From Cryobacterium gelidum (GTDB lineage Bacteria > Actinomycetota > Actinomycetes > Actinomycetales > Microbacteriaceae), in contig NZ_SOHL01000009.1 in NCBI RefSeq assembly GCF_004403985.1, forward strand, positions 96,580-160,579: DNA of 64,000 bases, read 5' to 3'. A program made the position numbers and the translations under genes. Positions 27,147-36,297 of the stretch are shown piece by piece (positions within the stretch are counted from its first letter, which is position 1; every line of letters begins with the position of its first letter). A model generated the notes under the pieces. That model ran no database searches. It was not told the origin of the DNA and saw only the letters and a program-made list of their open reading frames with translations.

Positions 27147-28220
27147 ATGACAATCCCGATCCCGACCCCCACCCAGGCCCCGCCGGATATTCTGCGCTGC
27201 GCCTACATGGACATCGTCGTGACCGACCTCGCCACGTCGCGCGAATTCTACGTCGACATTCTCGGCCTCGTCGTCACCGAGGAGAGCGACACCGAGATCT
27301 ACCTGCGCAGCTTCGAGGAATTCATCCACCACAACCTCGTGCTGCGCCGGGGGCCCATCGCCGCCGTCGCCGCGATGGCCTTCCGGGTGCGCAGCCCCGA
27401 AGATGTCGACCTGGCCGAGGCCTACTATCGGGAACTCGGCTGCCGCACCGAACGCCGCCCCGAGGGCTTCATCAGGGGCATCGGCGACAGCGTGCGCGTC
27501 GAAGACCCGCTCGGGTTTCCCTATGAATTCTTTTACGCAACCACCCACGTCGAGCGCCTCGCCTGGCGCTATGACCTGCAGGGCCCCGGCGCGCTCGTGC
27601 GGCTGGACCACTTCAACCAGGTCACCCCCGACGTCGGCCGCGGCCGTAAATACCTCGAAGATCTAGGCTTCCGCGTCACCGAAGACATCCAGGATTCCGA
27701 CGGCGTCACCTACGCAGCCTGGCTGCGCCGCAAGGACACCGTGCACGACACCGCCCTCACCGGCGGCAACGGCCCGCGTATGCACCACATCGCCTTCGCC
27801 ACCCACGAGAAGCACAACATCATCTATATCTGCGACAAGCTCGGCGCGCTGCGCAAGAGCGACCTGATCGAGCGCGGACCTGGTCGGCACGGCGTCTCGA
27901 ACGCGTTCTACCTCTACCTTCGTGACCCCGACGGCCACCGCGTCGAGATCTACACGCAGGACTATTACACCGGTGACCCCGATAACCCCGTCGTCACCTG
28001 GGACGTGCACGACAACCAGCGCCGGGACTGGTGGGGCAACCCCGTCGTACCCAGCTGGTACACGGACGCGTCGCTCGTGCTCGACCTCGATGGCAAGCCC
28101 CAGCCTGTGCTCGAACGCACCGAGTCGAGTGAAATGGCCGTGACCGTCGGCGCTGACGGATTCTCCTACACCCGCAAGAACGACGAGCTTGCCGGCTTCA
28201 AACTCGGTACCACCCTCTAG
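27147..28220 (+). CDS. hpaD: 3,4-dihydroxyphenylacetate 2,3-dioxygenase (homoprotocatechuate dioxygenase)
   Basis: 357-aa type I extradiol dioxygenase (vicinal oxygen chelate fold) that opens the homoprotocatechuate ring next to the diol. Metal ligands fall at His155, His214 and Glu267, and second-shell His200 and Tyr257 are present. These are the same numbers as in the well-studied Brevibacterium fuscum enzyme, so the protein is collinear with it and should be active. Whether it uses Fe(II) or Mn(II) cannot be told. GAGGAG lies six bases before the ATG. It is the last gene of the operon. Confidence 0.96.
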   Translation: MTIPIPTPTQAPPDILRCAYMDIVVTDLATSREFYVDILGLVVTEESDTEIYLRSFEEFIHHNLVLRRGPIAAVAAMAFRVRSPEDVDLAEAYYRELGCRTERRPEGFIRGIGDSVRVEDPLGFPYEFFYATTHVERLAWRYDLQGPGALVRLDHFNQVTPDVGRGRKYLEDLGFRVTEDIQDSDGVTYAAWLRRKDTVHDTALTGGNGPRMHHIAFATHEKHNIIYICDKLGALRKSDLIERGPGRHGVSNAFYLYLRDPDGHRVEIYTQDYYTGDPDNPVVTWDVHDNQRRDWWGNPVVPSWYTDASLVLDLDGKPQPVLERTESSEMAVTVGADGFSYTRKNDELAGFKLGTTL

Positions 28221-28389
28221 ACCTCTGCAGCGGGCCGATTTGCGGCTGGGCCCGCAATCGCCCGGCGGCCGGGTACCGCAGATATGGCCGTCCGCGCTAC
28301 AGGTTTCAGTGCCGCACAGGCATCCCGCAACGAGACCTGGCCTGCAGCACACGCTCGCCCCTCCGCTCTCGCCCGCCGCCTCGGAAGGC

Positions 28390-29121
28390 TCAGGCCAGAA
28401 ACTCCAACGCCGCCTGCTTGAACTCGCGCGCGGTGAGCGCGTTGAGGTGGGTGCGGCCGGGCAGCTCGAGGTACCGGGCGCCGCGCTCGGCCGCCAGAGC
28501 GGCCACCCCCGCCGGAATCGAGTCGGCCCCACCCGCCACAAACAGCTGCGGGATGCCCGCCGGCACGTCGAGCGTGCAGCCCGCGACGCCTTGTACGCAC
28601 GCCACCAGCGCCTCCCGGTCGGCACCCGCCGCAATCGCCGGTCCGAGCACCGCGGCGATGGTCGGGTCGGCCGGATGATCGCCAGATCCCACGAAGCGGT
28701 TGATGGCGTTGAGATCCCAGGTCTCGAAAAGTTCGAGCGGGCCCGCCCCGCCGAGCACGAGGCGTCGCACGCGTTCCGGAGCAAGCTGGGCCAGGGCGGC
28801 TACGACTCGCGACCCCATGGAGTAGCCGATCAGGTCGACCTGCTCGAGTCCGAGGGTGTCGAGTACGGCCACCAGGTCGGCGGCAAGCTGCCTCGGTGCG
28901 TAGTCGGCGGCGCGATGCGGTTTGTCGCTGCGGCCGTGGCCGCGCAGGTCGGGCGTGATCGCGCCGCGCCCGGCCTCGCCGAGCGCGCGCACCCAACCGG
29001 AATCGACCCAGGTGAGCGCGGCGGTCGACGCGAAACCGTGCACGAGCACCACCGGTCGCTCCCCCGGTGCGGCGTCAAAGGCGATGCGCACGCCGTCGAG
29101 GCGCCGGGCGAACTCGGTCAC
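28390..29121 (-). CDS. Alpha/beta hydrolase
   Basis: 243 aa, cytoplasmic. The oxyanion region is VLVHGFAS, the nucleophile elbow GYSMGS and the catalytic His is in GRTHLNAL; LRGHGRSD is typical of the family. GGGGAGG precedes the GTG start. It converges on hpaD, which makes it part of another transcript. pncA lies 58 bp upstream on the same strand. Substrate unknown; a role on an ester or lactone of the neighbouring pathway is possible but not supported by operon structure. Confidence 0.88.
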   Translation of the reverse strand: MTEFARRLDGVRIAFDAAPGERPVVLVHGFASTAALTWVDSGWVRALGEAGRGAITPDLRGHGRSDKPHRAADYAPRQLAADLVAVLDTLGLEQVDLIGYSMGSRVVAALAQLAPERVRRLVLGGAGPLELFETWDLNAINRFVGSGDHPADPTIAAVLGPAIAAGADREALVACVQGVAGCTLDVPAGIPQLFVAGGADSIPAGVAALAAERGARYLELPGRTHLNALTAREFKQAALEFLA

Positions 29122-29179
29122 GACACCTCCCCGGTCGCTGCGACGCTAAGAAACGCGTGGGTGACCCCGGTGACACCGA

Positions 29180-29770
29180 TCACTCGACGGCGTCGCTCGC
29201 GGTGAATACCGCGCCGGCGTGGGCCATCTCGGCGAGGGCGGTCGCGGTGGATTCGGCGGCGACACCGGCGACCAGATCGGTCAGCACGCGCACGTGCTGG
29301 CCGTGTTCGAGGGCGTCGAGGGTGGAGGCCCTTACGCAGTAGTCCGTCGCCACACCGACGATATCGATGTTCGTCACCCCGTGCTCGCTCAGCAGCGCCG
29401 TCACGGTCTGGCCAGCTTCGGTGGTGCCCTCGAAGATGGAGTACGCGGGCTGGCCCTGACCCTTGCGAATGTGGAAGGTCACGGCATCCGTTTTCAGGGC
29501 GGGGTGGTATTCGGCGCCCGCAGTGCCGGCCACACAGTGCACCGGCCAGGTCGTGACATAGTCGGGGGCCGTGTCACGGGCGAAGTGGCCCCCGTTGTCG
29601 TTGCCGATATCGTGCCAGTCGCGCGAGGCGAACACATACTTGTAGGCGAGCGGATGCTGCGCGAGCAGCGCGCTCACGCCCGCCGCGACGGCCGCCCCGC
29701 CGTCGACGCCGAGCGCGCCGCCCTCGGTGAAGTCATTCTGAACGTCGATGATGAACAGTGCACGGGTCAC
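29180..29770 (-). CDS. pncA: Nicotinamidase
   Basis: 196-aa isochorismatase-fold enzyme deaminating nicotinamide to nicotinate in NAD salvage. The triad Asp9, Lys103 and Cys145 (TDYCVRAS) is complete, and metal ligands Asp51, His53, His62 and His78 can be placed (DWHDIGN, GGHF, PVHC). GGAGGAGAC precedes the GTG start. The carboxypeptidase gene ends 24 bp upstream on the same strand. Confidence 0.93.
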   Translation of the reverse strand: MTRALFIIDVQNDFTEGGALGVDGGAAVAAGVSALLAQHPLAYKYVFASRDWHDIGNDNGGHFARDTAPDYVTTWPVHCVAGTAGAEYHPALKTDAVTFHIRKGQGQPAYSIFEGTTEAGQTVTALLSEHGVTNIDIVGVATDYCVRASTLDALEHGQHVRVLTDLVAGVAAESTATALAEMAHAGAVFTASDAVE

Positions 29771-29794
29771 GAGGTCTCCTCCGATATTCGAGTG

Positions 29795-31267
29795 TCAGTT
29801 ATTGGACAGGTTATCGCCGCAGTGGAAAAACCCGGTGGCCAGCGAGTCGATGGCGATTTTCGCATTCGAACTCACGGTGCCGATGGCATAGATGGCGAAG
29901 GTGAGCGGGGTGCCGTCGGCGGCATGGATAATGCCGGCAAGCGTATAGCCGGTGTCGATCCAGCCGGTCTTGGCGAAGACGGCACCGTCGGCGGCGGCGT
30001 TGGCACCGGCGAAGCGGTCGCTGTAGGAGAGGGAGCCACGCGGTCCGCCGGCAATCGGCAGGCCGTCGAACAGCACGCCCAGATTGCCCTCGCGAGCGTT
30101 GACCTTGAGGAACAGGGCGGTCAGATAAGCCGGCGACACGGCATTGTGGGGGCTGAGGCCCGATCCGTCCTTGATGATTATGCCGGTTGTGTCGATGCCG
30201 TAGGCGGCCAGGCCACCAACGATGCCCTGTTGCAGTGCGGAGAAGGAGTTTCCGGCGCCGTTTTCAATGGCCACGAGTCGGGCGAGCATCTCGGCGATGG
30301 TGTTGTCGCTCACGATGAGGGACTGCTCGATGAGGGTCGACACCGTCGCGGACTGCACGGCACCGAGTTGGGCGGCACCGGCCGGGGCGGTGGCCCGACT
30401 GAGGGTGAGCCCGCCGCCGAGCGCATCGGCAAAGGCCTGGCCGGCCCGAGCCACCGGGTCTTCGCTGCGAGCGGAGGTGCTGCGGGTGGGGTCGTTGCGG
30501 TCGCCGTCCACCATGAGAGCGGTGATCTCGGGCATAGAGCCGAGGCCGAGTTCGGTGCGGGCCCAGCCCTCGTCCCAGTCGGGGCCCGAGAAGTACGAGG
30601 AGTCGAGCACGAGCGAGGTGATCGGCGGGTTGGCCGGATCGACGGCCCAGGCGGCCCTGGTCTGAGCGGCGAGGTCGTCCAGGTGGGCAGCGCCGGTATA
30701 GAACGGTTCCTGGCCGGTGGGCAGCCGTGAGAGAGTGAGGTCTCCGCCGCCGACGAGCACGACCTGGCCGGGCTCGGCACCCTTCACGACGCGGGTCGTC
30801 GCCCGGTAGTCGCTACCGAGCACGTTCAGCGCGGCGGCAGAGGTGAGCACCTTCATGACGCTGGCCGTGCGGGAGGCGGACGTTCCACCCCGGTCGAACA
30901 ACACCTCGCCGGTGGTGGCGTTGACAACCCGCGCCTGAAATTCGGCGAGGCGGGTGTCGGCGGCGAGCCCGGCCACCGAGCAGCTGCGCAGCCCCCTGGC
31001 TGTCGTCGGCTCGGCGGGCACCGGCCGGGCAGGGTCGACGGTCGTCGTTGGGCTCGGCGTCGCTGTGGGTGTGACCGCAACGGATGCCGCCGCCGGCTCA
31101 TTCGTGCCGGTCTGGGTACCGGCGAAGACGGCTCCGCTGCACAGCAGCACGAAGACGAGGGCCGCGATCAGGGCAGCCCGGCGGCGCTGGGCGAACACGG
31201 CTGCAGTTCCGCCGCGAGGGGCGCGGCCGACGTCAGCGTCCACGGGTGACTGCTCTGCTTGGTCCAC
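29795..31267 (-). CDS. dacB: D-alanyl-D-alanine carboxypeptidase (PBP4/S13 family)
   Basis: 490-aa class C penicillin-binding protein trimming cell-wall peptides. A signal-anchor helix at about 30-50 is followed by a Pro/Thr-rich linker. The catalytic domain has SxxK (SVMK), SDN (VSDNTIAE) and KTG (AKTGWID). GGAGG directly abuts the GTG start, too close to act as a Shine-Dalgarno; TACCAT plus six bases upstream fits leaderless transcription instead. It lies 33 bp after the Gfo/Idh gene on the same strand. Confidence 0.93.
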   Translation of the reverse strand: MDQAEQSPVDADVGRAPRGGTAAVFAQRRRAALIAALVFVLLCSGAVFAGTQTGTNEPAAASVAVTPTATPSPTTTVDPARPVPAEPTTARGLRSCSVAGLAADTRLAEFQARVVNATTGEVLFDRGGTSASRTASVMKVLTSAAALNVLGSDYRATTRVVKGAEPGQVVLVGGGDLTLSRLPTGQEPFYTGAAHLDDLAAQTRAAWAVDPANPPITSLVLDSSYFSGPDWDEGWARTELGLGSMPEITALMVDGDRNDPTRSTSARSEDPVARAGQAFADALGGGLTLSRATAPAGAAQLGAVQSATVSTLIEQSLIVSDNTIAEMLARLVAIENGAGNSFSALQQGIVGGLAAYGIDTTGIIIKDGSGLSPHNAVSPAYLTALFLKVNAREGNLGVLFDGLPIAGGPRGSLSYSDRFAGANAAADGAVFAKTGWIDTGYTLAGIIHAADGTPLTFAIYAIGTVSSNAKIAIDSLATGFFHCGDNLSNN

Positions 31268-31300
31268 CTCCGTATGGTATCCGACGCGCCATCGGGCAGG

Positions 31301-32287
31301 CTATTCGCCCGGGTAGCGCAAGCCGATCTGCGCCCGCACCGCGTCGAGGGTGTGCATGATGGCAACCGACTCCTCGGCCGGCATGATATCGCTCGAGACC
31401 TTGCCAGCACGGATCAGCGTCTCGGCTTCGACCGCCTCGAACTGCATGCCGCGGCCGGTGAATTCGGCCGCAACGAAGGTTTCCAGCACGGCACCGAGAT
31501 TGTCGAGCACCCGAAATCCAGTCGGTGAGTACCAGACCGCGTCGAGGTCGATGCGCCCGTGTGTGCCGATGATCGACGCAGTGGTGGGGCCGAGGGTGTC
31601 GCTGGCCGAGAAGGTCGTGGCAATCTGCCCGCCCGCATAACGAAAAATGGTCGCGACCTGGGCATCCGCTCCGGTCGCTTTGAAGGACGCGCTGGCCAGA
31701 ATCGTCTCGGGGGTTCCAAAGACGGCGTGCGCGAAGTTCACCGGGTAGACGCCGAGATCCAGCAACGCGCCACCGCCGAGGGCGAGCGAGTTCAGTCGGT
31801 GTGTCGGATCGTCTGGCAGGTCCTGGGTGTGGTCGGCGTGCATGCTGCGCACGTCGCCGAGCGTGCCGGCGGCGAGAATCTCGCGGATGCGCGCCATGTG
31901 CGGCAGAAACCGGGTCCACATGGCTTCGAGCACGAGCAGGTTCTTGCTCGCGGCGAGGTCGACGATCTGTCGGGCTTCCCGGGCGTTGACCGCGATCGGC
32001 TTCTCGACCAGCACGTGCTTGCCGGCGTTCAGCGCGAGCGTGGCGTGCTCGGCGTGGAACGGGTGCGGCGACGATACGTAGATGACGTCGACCTCGGGGT
32101 CGTCGACCAGCGCTTCGTAGCTGGCATGCGCGGTAGGGATGCAGAATTCGGCGGCGAAGGCATCCGCTGACGCCTGGCTGCGCGACCCGACGGCCTGCAC
32201 CGTATGGCCGTTCTGCACGAGATCGTTGGTGAACAGGTGGGCGATACCGCCGGTGGCCAGAATTCCCCAGCGAATGAGAGCAGTCAT
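31301..32287 (-). CDS. Gfo/Idh/MocA-family oxidoreductase
   Basis: 328-aa NAD(P)-dependent sugar or polyol dehydrogenase-like protein. The N-terminal Rossmann domain (WGILATGGIAHLF) and the family motif EKPIAVN, with the catalytic Lys, are clear; the C-terminal alpha/beta domain includes GGGALLDLGVYPV. The start overlaps the stop of the upstream MFS gene (ATGA), so the two are coupled. The substrate is not identifiable. Confidence 0.9.
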   Translation of the reverse strand: MTALIRWGILATGGIAHLFTNDLVQNGHTVQAVGSRSQASADAFAAEFCIPTAHASYEALVDDPEVDVIYVSSPHPFHAEHATLALNAGKHVLVEKPIAVNAREARQIVDLAASKNLLVLEAMWTRFLPHMARIREILAAGTLGDVRSMHADHTQDLPDDPTHRLNSLALGGGALLDLGVYPVNFAHAVFGTPETILASASFKATGADAQVATIFRYAGGQIATTFSASDTLGPTTASIIGTHGRIDLDAVWYSPTGFRVLDNLGAVLETFVAAEFTGRGMQFEAVEAETLIRAGKVSSDIMPAEESVAIMHTLDAVRAQIGLRYPGE

Positions 32288-33666
32288 CCCTGCAGCTTAT
32301 CTGCCGGCACCACCCGCGGATTCTGGATGCCGAGGCCCGAGATGATTCCGCCTCCGACCAGCAGGATTCCGGTGACGATCGCGGCGCGATGGAACCCGTC
32401 GAGGTCGAGCACCGGGCCCACGATGATGCTTGCCGCCGCGATGGCGACGAGGCCGGCGACACGAGAGAGCGCGTTGTTGACGGCGGAGGCGATACCCGCC
32501 CGGTCGGGTTCGATCGCACCGAGAATTGCGGAGGTCAGCGGCGCGACCGTGATCGTCAGGCCCAGGCCGAAGATGATGACGCCGGGCAGGACCTGGCTGG
32601 AATAGGTGACACTCGAGTCGATGCGCAACATGACGAAGAACCCGATTCCGGCGATGATCGGCCCGACGCACATGAACAGGCGCGGGCCGAACCGGCCGGC
32701 CAGACGACCGATGACGGTGGACAGCGCGATGCTCAGGATGCTCACGGGCAGCAGGGCCAAACCGGCGAACGTTGCACTGTACCCGCCGACCTGTTGCAAG
32801 AAGACGGCAAGCAGGAACGTGCCGAGCGACAGGGCAGCGTAGATGAAGGTCGTCGCCACGTTTCCCACCCAGAAGTTGCGCACCCGAAACAGGCTGAGCG
32901 GCATCATCGGCGCTTTCGTGCGATTCTCGTGCCAGAGGAACGCGGCGAAACTCAGAAAACCCACGACGAGCGGAACCAGGATAACCGGGCTGCCCCACCC
33001 GAAGTTGGCCTGTTCGATCAGCGCGAAGACGGGCAGGGCCAGTCCGAATACTCCGAGCACCGCGCCCACGACGTCGACGCGGGTCGCGGCATCCGCCGTC
33101 CGATCATTCGGCAGCCGCGCCAGCAGAACCAGCGTCGCCGCGATGGGCACGATGTTGATAGCGAACACCAGCCGCCAGGAAGACAGATCGACCAGCAGAC
33201 CGCCGATGAGCGGGCCGGCGATGAAGGCGGTGCTGGTCCAGGCAGTCCAGGCGCCGATCGCCCGGGCCTGGCGAGCGCCGGAAAAGGTACTGAAGATGAG
33301 GGCGAGGGAGCTCGGTACCAGCAGGGCGCCAGCCACACCCTGCAGCGCACGCGCGCCAATCAGAAAGGGAGCGCTCGGAGCCACAGCACAGAGAACGGAT
33401 GCCGCGGCGAACCCCAGCAGACCCCAGAACAAGACCCGCTTGCGCCCGAACGCGTCGGACAGGGAGCCCGCGAGCAGAATAATGCCACCGAGCGTGATGA
33501 GGTAGGCATCGACGACCCACTGCTGGGTCGCAATGCCCCCGCCGAGCTCGCGGGTGATCGCCGGGAGGGCCACATTGATGACGGTGCCGTCGAGAAAGGC
33601 GATGAACGAGGCAAGCACCGCGATCACAAGAACGAGCCGTTGGGTCGCGGTCGGTGGACGAGTCAT
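32284..33666 (-). CDS. MFS transporter, DHA2 drug-export type (14 helices)
   Basis: 460 aa with about 14 membrane segments. FLDGTVINVALPAI in helix 1 is the DHA2 signature (motif D1), GSLSDAFGRKRVL is motif A and ALQGVAGALLVP follows. It should export a drug or metabolite using the proton gradient. I chose the ATG at 33666; GTG 33684 is possible. Neither has a good ribosome site, though TATTAT at 33704-33709 (minus strand) is a fair -10 box. An inverted repeat overlaps that promoter. Confidence 0.9.
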   Translation of the reverse strand: MTRPPTATQRLVLVIAVLASFIAFLDGTVINVALPAITRELGGGIATQQWVVDAYLITLGGIILLAGSLSDAFGRKRVLFWGLLGFAAASVLCAVAPSAPFLIGARALQGVAGALLVPSSLALIFSTFSGARQARAIGAWTAWTSTAFIAGPLIGGLLVDLSSWRLVFAINIVPIAATLVLLARLPNDRTADAATRVDVVGAVLGVFGLALPVFALIEQANFGWGSPVILVPLVVGFLSFAAFLWHENRTKAPMMPLSLFRVRNFWVGNVATTFIYAALSLGTFLLAVFLQQVGGYSATFAGLALLPVSILSIALSTVIGRLAGRFGPRLFMCVGPIIAGIGFFVMLRIDSSVTYSSQVLPGVIIFGLGLTITVAPLTSAILGAIEPDRAGIASAVNNALSRVAGLVAIAAASIIVGPVLDLDGFHRAAIVTGILLVGGGIISGLGIQNPRVVPADKLQG

Positions 33667-33706
33667 GACTTGAGTCAACCGCACAGGCCGCCGCGTCGTG
33701 CAAATA

Positions 33707-33726
33707 ATAGGTCAGACTAGACCAAT
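33707..33726. promoter_or_regulatory. Operator-like inverted repeat over the MFS promoter
   Basis: ATAGGTC (33707-33713) and GACCAAT (33720-33726) pair at six of seven positions across six bases. The repeat overlaps the -10 candidate of the leftward MFS gene and the start codon of the rightward small gene. No regulator gene is adjacent. Confidence 0.4.
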
Positions 33727-33994
33727 GATCACCCTGCAGCAGGATGCCGATGGCTTCATCCGCATGAACCGCCACTTTCCCCACAACTCGCTCATTAGCA
33801 TCAGCTTCACCGCAGGGGCGGCGGAGCAATTCACCGGAGCCCAGCTGAACGCCGTCTTCGACGACGCACTGGCCGAGTTTCGCGGGCAGAACCGCCTCGA
33901 GGGAGCGAAGGGATTCTCCCGTGCGCCCGCGAAAACCGTGCAGCCCACGAAGAACATCACCTTCGTCAAGGTGCGCCCCGGAATGGCTGGCTAG
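33725..33994 (+). CDS. Small hypothetical protein
   Basis: 89 aa with no membrane segment or recognised motif; a charged, mixed alpha/beta-looking sequence. It is the only sizeable rightward frame between the MFS gene and the thioredoxin-like gene, and it is divergent from the MFS gene. The ATG at 33725 has no ribosome site. Codon choice is GC-rich and gene-like. I do not recognise the family. Confidence 0.5.
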   Translation: MITLQQDADGFIRMNRHFPHNSLISISFTAGAAEQFTGAQLNAVFDDALAEFRGQNRLEGAKGFSRAPAKTVQPTKNITFVKVRPGMAG

Positions 33995-34162
33995 CCCCGC
34001 CGGCTCACGGCAACCCCCGACGGCACCGGTCAGCACCTGTCCCGGTGGCGCCCCAGCGCAACGCGCAGCCCTTACCGGCGGCAGATCCAGGCGTCGGAGT
34101 CTCCGAATGCGTGCAGGCGCCGGTGCGGGAGCGCACAGTCGCAACGGGAGCAGCGGAGGACC

Positions 34163-34471
34163 TCAGCCACGAGCGGCAATCGCCTCACGAAGTTGCTCCC
34201 CCGTCGGCCATCCCAAAAGCCCGCCGGGTGTCGAGTAGACCCGGCAGGCCAGCTGCTCGATGCGCCCCGCCGACGGAAACAAATCGGTGCCGTCGATCAG
34301 GATGGTCGGCGACCCGGCAAACCACACCTCCGCCGCCGCGGCGGGTGAGTCGATCAGCGTGTGGGTGATGGCGGCGGTCTGGTGGCCAGTCGCGTCCAGT
34401 GCTGCCCGAAGCAAACGTGCCGCTTCACGCCCGCCCGCACAATCAACGATGTGCAAAATTTCTGCCTGCAT
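34163..34471 (-). CDS. Small thioredoxin-fold-like protein
   Basis: 102 aa. An N-terminal strand ending in VDCAGG, the block AGSPTILIDGTDLFP, then ACRVY and GWPTGEQLREAI resemble the small thioredoxin-like, alkylmercury-lyase-like proteins of actinobacteria. Only one Cys (VDCAGG) is near the expected active site, so no CxxC redox centre exists. The ATG at 34471 has GGAG close upstream. The 291 bp before it hold no gene that I can support. Confidence 0.65.
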   Translation of the reverse strand: MQAEILHIVDCAGGREAARLLRAALDATGHQTAAITHTLIDSPAAAAEVWFAGSPTILIDGTDLFPSAGRIEQLACRVYSTPGGLLGWPTGEQLREAIAARG

Positions 34472-34762
34472 AGTCTCCAGAATACGCACACGTCCCTGAC
34501 TGCCGGCGAGATCAAATCAGGCTGGTTGCGGCGCCAGCGCGGCGAGCGCAGCATCCGGCATCCTGCCCGGAGGAGTGTGCGCTGGCACTGCACTGTCTGT
34601 ATCGGTCTGAAACAGGGTGCAGAGTGCCGGTGGCCCCTCATATTGCAGCCTTGAGCTTGAGAAATTCCGGTGGCAGGGCCGCCAGTCGCCATTTTGAGGC
34701 AAGTGGGTATCGAAAGGATCGAACTACTTTTAAAACGAGATGCGGATTCGTACCCTCATCAA

Positions 34763-35296
34763 TCAATCTTCCGGTGGGTACCAAACGCGGTCACCATCGA
34801 CCTTCGCGAAGCTGGTCATGGTGTGCGGCTTGGTCGAGGTCGGGCTCATGATGTCGGCAACCTGAAGGCCCCGAGCCAGCAACGCGTCTCCGATCAGCGA
34901 CCGGTGACAACGCCAGGGCACAGCCTCGGCACACATGATCGCCACCATCTGCTTCTTCGCCAGCGCCGTCAACTCCTCGACGCCGACAACGAACTCGGAG
35001 GTTTGCATGTAGTCGGCGTAGTTGCGGAAGCTCCTGTTACGCCACGCTTCGTTGATCGATGCTTCCGCTGCCGGTGTATGCCGTAAGCCTCCGAGCTTTG
35101 GGAGTCGCTGATAGTCGATTCCGTGCTCCGGCATGCTTGTGACGAGTTCGTGTTCCCCGAATTGCGGGTTGTGACGAGACCCCGGAACGGTGCGCACGTC
35201 GATGAGTCGTTCGACACCGTGTGCTTTCAACATTCCAACGAACTCATCAATCGGATGAGTCGAATGCCCGATCGTGTACACCCAGGTTTCGGCCAT
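34763..35296 (-). CDS. DUF488-family protein
   Basis: 177 aa. The family marks are YTIGHSTHPIDEF at the N terminus, LIDVRTVPGSRHNPQF and the C-terminal block CAEAVPWRCHRSLI. DUF488 proteins are widespread and uncharacterised; the conserved Cys and His suggest a catalytic or metal site. The ATG at 35296 has GAGAG upstream. It is the last chromosomal gene before the left end of the tRNA-Thr island. Confidence 0.88.
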   Translation of the reverse strand: MAETWVYTIGHSTHPIDEFVGMLKAHGVERLIDVRTVPGSRHNPQFGEHELVTSMPEHGIDYQRLPKLGGLRHTPAAEASINEAWRNRSFRNYADYMQTSEFVVGVEELTALAKKQMVAIMCAEAVPWRCHRSLIGDALLARGLQVADIMSPTSTKPHTMTSFAKVDGDRVWYPPED

Positions 35297-35832
35297 GCTC
35301 TCATTGAACCGTACATGCTCGAGCCCGCATCAGGAATGTCAGATTTGCGCGCCCACACCGTGCTCCTCAATAACGTGCGGGAGGGCCTCGCATGCTGGCC
35401 GACACCGTGTCGACTCCGCCGCTGAGACGATTTTGGACACTGACTCCGACCAGGATTTCTAGTGGAGCCGCCTGTCAGAATCGAACTGACGACCTTCTCA
35501 TTACGAGTGACCGATGGGCGCCCAGAAACGGGCGTTGCGGCGTCGAAATCGTTGATTTCACGGGCTTATTGAGTTTGATGTGATCACCCATAACAGCGTC
35601 CTTTCCGTTCAAATGTGGGCAAATTGTGGGCAAGAAAATGATCCGCTCACTCTAAGAATCTGTGATGTATCAGGACATCTTTTACGAATCTGTATCAGGT
35701 GAATCGTCGAGAGCGGGTACCGACCTGCGCCCCCGGTCCAGGTTGGTGGCGGACGTCGGCAAGAGTTCGTCACCTACCTGGCGTTCCGCAAGCCGTAGCG
35801 GACCGACACGGCTCGTCGCTATTCTCACCCCC
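35297..35832. other. Gene-free stretch spanning the left island boundary
   Basis: No convincing gene. It holds the left attachment repeat (35439-35510). The 19-mer at 35610-35628 is also found at 40833-40851 inside the integrase tail, so a second piece of integrase-like sequence may lie here. Short open frames have no domain character. Confidence 0.6.
35439..35510. repeat. Left attachment repeat (attL)
   Basis: 72 bases identical to 40901-40972. The first part (35439-35462) encodes the last residues of the integrase tail (TDSDQDF and a stop); the rest is the 3' 48 bases of tRNA-Thr, including the T-arm and part of the anticodon arm. It ends mid-tRNA, so this copy is not a functional tRNA gene. 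Confidence 0.9.
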
Positions 35833-36297
35833 ATGACGGACTCTTCTGACGCCGCCCGAGTCGCTGCCGTGAAACTGTCGTCCCCGCCAATTTGCGACGA
35901 ATGCGAGCTGCCGCAGGAACAGATCACGCACAGTTATGTCTGCTAATGTGCGTGCGCGACCGACGGCTTCGCCAAACGCTTCCACCCCACTTTCGAGGAG
36001 CTCACCGAGCCTGACTTGCTCATCATCATGGGCCTGCCTCTCTGCAACCGCTGCCACCAGCGTCGAGAGATGACGCGCATCGGTAACATCATGCGTTTCG
36101 AGTGTGGAAACCCGGCCTGTAACGAGCTGGTCCACCTCATCAGTGCCAAGTCCGCGCAGGCCAATAAGCTGCGGCCTGTGGCAGCTCTCCAGCTGGCGCG
36201 CCTCACGCTCGTGCTTTCCGAACCCCGGATTGACCCGACACTACCGCCCGGGCGAGGTCGCTCTACGTTGTCGGGGGTGCCCCCGCAGGACAGTTAG
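35833..36297 (+). pseudogene. Cys-rich zinc-ribbon-like gene with an in-frame TAA
   Basis: One reading frame runs from ATG 35833 to a stop at 36297, broken once by TAA at 35944-35946 (codon 38). Before the stop is ICDECELPQEQ and HSYVC; after it CACATDGFAKRF, PLCNRCHQRREM and FECGNPACNELVHL. The CxxC pairs on both sides look like two halves of zinc-binding modules. This suggests a once-continuous protein of about 154 residues. A downstream start (36016 or 36028) could still make the C-terminal half. Family not recognised. Confidence 0.6.

Noticed and set aside
28230-28255. Hairpin after hpaD as a terminator
   Set aside because: Only seven pairs with a 12-base loop and no T-run; too weak to call.
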